DNA of 38,052 nucleotides from Aneurinibacillus danicus. Its GTDB lineage: Bacteria > Bacillota > Bacilli > Aneurinibacillales > Aneurinibacillaceae. Below, in pieces: positions 36,678 through 38,052 of this stretch. The first letter of the stretch is position 1. Every line of letters begins with the position of its first letter. Under the pieces are notes generated by a model. The model made no database searches. It had not been told where the DNA came from and saw nothing but the letters and a program-made list of their open reading frames with translations. The stretch is taken from assembly GCF_007991215.1 (NCBI RefSeq), contig NZ_BJXX01000081.1, forward strand, positions 1 to 38,052. Direction: 5' to 3'. Position numbers and translations under genes: made by a program.

Positions 36678-37865
36678 TTATTCGGCGGCCGGTACTTCCA
36701 CCAGAATGGCGTCACCCTGGGCCGCACCCGAACAAATCGCCGCGATACCGAGACCGCCGCCCCGACGGCGGAGTTCATAAATTAGCGTCATCAAAATGCG
36801 CGCGCCGCTGGCTCCAATCGGGTGGCCAAACGCGATGGCGCCGCCATTTACATTTACTTTTTCCGGATCCCAGCCTGCGATTTTTTGGCTGGTCAGCGTA
36901 ACCGCTGCAAACGCTTCATTAACTTCCAATAAGTCAATCTGGTCGATGGTATAACCGGTTTTCTTCAACAATTTATTAATAGCAAGACCCGGCGTAGTCG
37001 CAATGTACGGCGCTTCCTGACCAACCGCCGCATGGCCGAGAATCGTTGCCAGCGGTTTGGCACCAAGCTCTTTCGCTTTTTCGTCGGACATGACAACCAT
37101 GGCGCCTGCGCCGTCGTTGACACCCGGTGCGTTACCGGCTGTAATGGTTCCGTCTTTTGTGAATACAGGCGGGAGCTTCTGCAATTGCTCAATGCTCGTT
37201 TCACGCGGAGCTTCATCCGTATCGACAACCACCGGATCGCCTTTGCGCTGCGGTACGGAAACCGGTACAATCTCCTCTTTTAATTTGCCTGCTTTGATGG
37301 CTTCTGCGGCACGCTGCTGGCTACGCAGCGCCCATTTATCCTGCTCTTCACGGGAGATTCCATATTCGGCGGCCACATTGCTGCCATGTACTGCCATGTG
37401 CTGACCATCATAGGCGTCGGTCAATCCATCATGCAGCATCAGATCGACCAGCTTACCGTCGCCCATGCGCATGCCCCAGCGCACATTGGGCACGATGTAC
37501 GGTGCGTTGCTCATGCTTTCCATACCGCCTGCTACAATTACATCCGCATCACCGGCACGGATAATCTGATCGGCCAGCGTTACGCTGCGCAGACCCGATG
37601 CACAGACTTTATTGATAGTCTCCGTCTGTACTTCCCACGGAAGACCTGCTTTACGTGCTGCCTGGCGCGAAGGAATTTGTCTGGCACCACCCTGCAGCAC
37701 CATCCCCATAATAACCTCTTCTACCATATCCGGAGAGATGCCGGCACGCTCCACTACTTCCTTAATAACAATGCCCCCCAGGTCGACCGCCTGAAGCGAA
37801 GACAGACTACCTCCGAACTTGCCGAAAGGTGTGCGGGCCGCACTTACAATGACAGATTTTCTCAT
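36678..37865 (-). CDS. thlA: Acetyl-CoA acetyltransferase (thiolase)
   Basis: Thiolase that cleaves acetoacetyl-CoA to two acetyl-CoA or makes it in reverse. The 395-residue protein has the nucleophile Cys88 in NKVCASG, His348 in FGHPIGASG and the acid/base Cys378 in [11 protein letters not shown] at 37865 has AAGGAGG about 11 nt upstream; a longer in-frame reading is not supported. It is the first gene of the probable thl-hbd-acd-acd-meaB operon and is preceded by a candidate TetR operator. Confidence 0.95.
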   Translation of the reverse strand: MRKSVIVSAARTPFGKFGGSLSSLQAVDLGGIVIKEVVERAGISPDMVEEVIMGMVLQGGARQIPSRQAARKAGLPWEVQTETINKVCASGLRSVTLADQIIRAGDADVIVAGGMESMSNAPYIVPNVRWGMRMGDGKLVDLMLHDGLTDAYDGQHMAVHGSNVAAEYGISREEQDKWALRSQQRAAEAIKAGKLKEEIVPVSVPQRKGDPVVVDTDEAPRETSIEQLQKLPPVFTKDGTITAGNAPGVNDGAGAMVVMSDEKAKELGAKPLATILGHAAVGQEAPYIATTPGLAINKLLKKTGYTIDQIDLLEVNEAFAAVTLTSQKIAGWDPEKVNVNGGAIAFGHPIGASGARILMTLIYELRRRGGGLGIAAICSGAAQGDAILVEVPAAE

Positions 37866-37906
37866 TCTCTTTCGCGCCTCCTTAATAGTACACAAAATTT
37901 TCAAAG

Positions 37907-37925
37907 CGAGCGATTGCTCAGTCAG
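37907..37925. promoter_or_regulatory. Candidate TetR operator upstream of the thiolase gene
   Basis: GAGCGATTGCTCAGTCAG shares 14 bases with the tetR site (32252-32271) and adds a fully matched GCTCAGTCAG right half. The site lies 42-60 nt upstream of the thiolase ATG. Confidence 0.7.
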
Positions 37926-37943
37926 TTATTATTCGGAAACATA

Positions 37944-37965
37944 CCCGGCAGCCTCCGCTGCCGGG
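37944..37965 (-). other. GC-rich hairpin upstream of the thiolase operator
   Basis: A perfect 9-bp stem CCCGGCAGC / GCTGCCGGG with a 4-nt loop. No T-tract follows on the minus strand. It may be the end of a gene beyond the window or a leader structure downstream of the promoter at 37986-37994. Confidence 0.5.
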
Positions 37966-37985
37966 CAACACATCTTTCTACTTCC

Positions 37986-37994
37986 ATTGTATCA
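37986..37994 (-). promoter_or_regulatory. Possible promoter of the thiolase operon
   Basis: TGATACAAT on the minus strand (extended -10 type), with TTTTGC at 17-nt spacing as a weak -35. It is about 120 nt upstream of the ATG. Confidence 0.35.
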
Positions 37995-38052
37995 ATGTTC
38001 TAACAAATGCAAAAGGGAAATCTATAAAGATTTTTCTAAAATCTCTACCATG

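Overview
The window looks like chromosome from an endospore-forming, low-GC Gram-positive bacterium of the order Bacillales. Gene content and order follow the Bacillus subtilis region running from rpoE-pyrG-spo0F-fbaA through murA-glpX-rho-rpmE-tdk-prfA-prmC-spoIIR to ywlC-ywlE-rpiB-ywlG-glyA-upp. The inserted genes (isobutyryl-CoA mutase operon, chemoreceptor, ZIP transporter, radical SAM protein) and the codon use suggest Aneurinibacillus or a relative in the Paenibacillaceae; that placement is inference. All 37 genes called lie on the minus strand, so transcription runs from high to low coordinates. I saw no rRNA, tRNA, CRISPR array, insertion sequence or prophage.

In transcription order (38,052 to 1): (1) 37.9-28.3 kb holds acyl-CoA catabolism: thiolase, 3-hydroxybutyryl-CoA dehydrogenase, two acyl-CoA dehydrogenases, MeaB, a TetR regulator and the fused mutase IcmF. 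Near-identical palindromes precede the thiolase and tetR genes and probably bind that TetR protein. (2) 28.1-19.9 kb is a housekeeping block: RNA polymerase delta, CTP synthase with a CTP-sensing leader, Spo0F with a sigma-H promoter, fructose-bisphosphate aldolase, transaldolase-like Fsa, MurA, GlpX and Rho. (3) 19.9-12.9 kb: UppP after a hairpin-rich leader, an orphan radical SAM protein, L31, thymidine kinase, a YhcN/YlaJ lipoprotein, RF1, PrmC and SpoIIR. (4) 12.9-10.3 kb: a MATE transporter and the tRNA t6A enzyme YwlC, separated by a cluster of DnaA boxes. (5) 10.1-8.0 kb: MntP, a ZIP transporter and a YwlE arginine phosphatase carrying an unusual coiled-coil insertion. (6) 7.9-5.7 kb: a chemoreceptor with a sigma-D promoter, followed by an alpha/beta hydrolase. 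(7) 5.5-1.1 kb: RpiB, YwlG, GlyA, Upp and UDP-GlcNAc 2-epimerase. (8) 1.0-0 kb: two tandem near-identical genes for SPOCS/DUF3794-like spore proteins, each with a sigma-K-like promoter; the second runs off the window.

The points most worth following are the DnaA-box cluster at ywlC, the TetR operator pair, the pyrG reiterative-transcription leader, the enlarged YwlE, and the structured region between rho and uppP. Most of the window is conserved core chromosome and I found no clear defence or mobile system. Promoters and terminators were found by eye, and motif positions were counted by hand.
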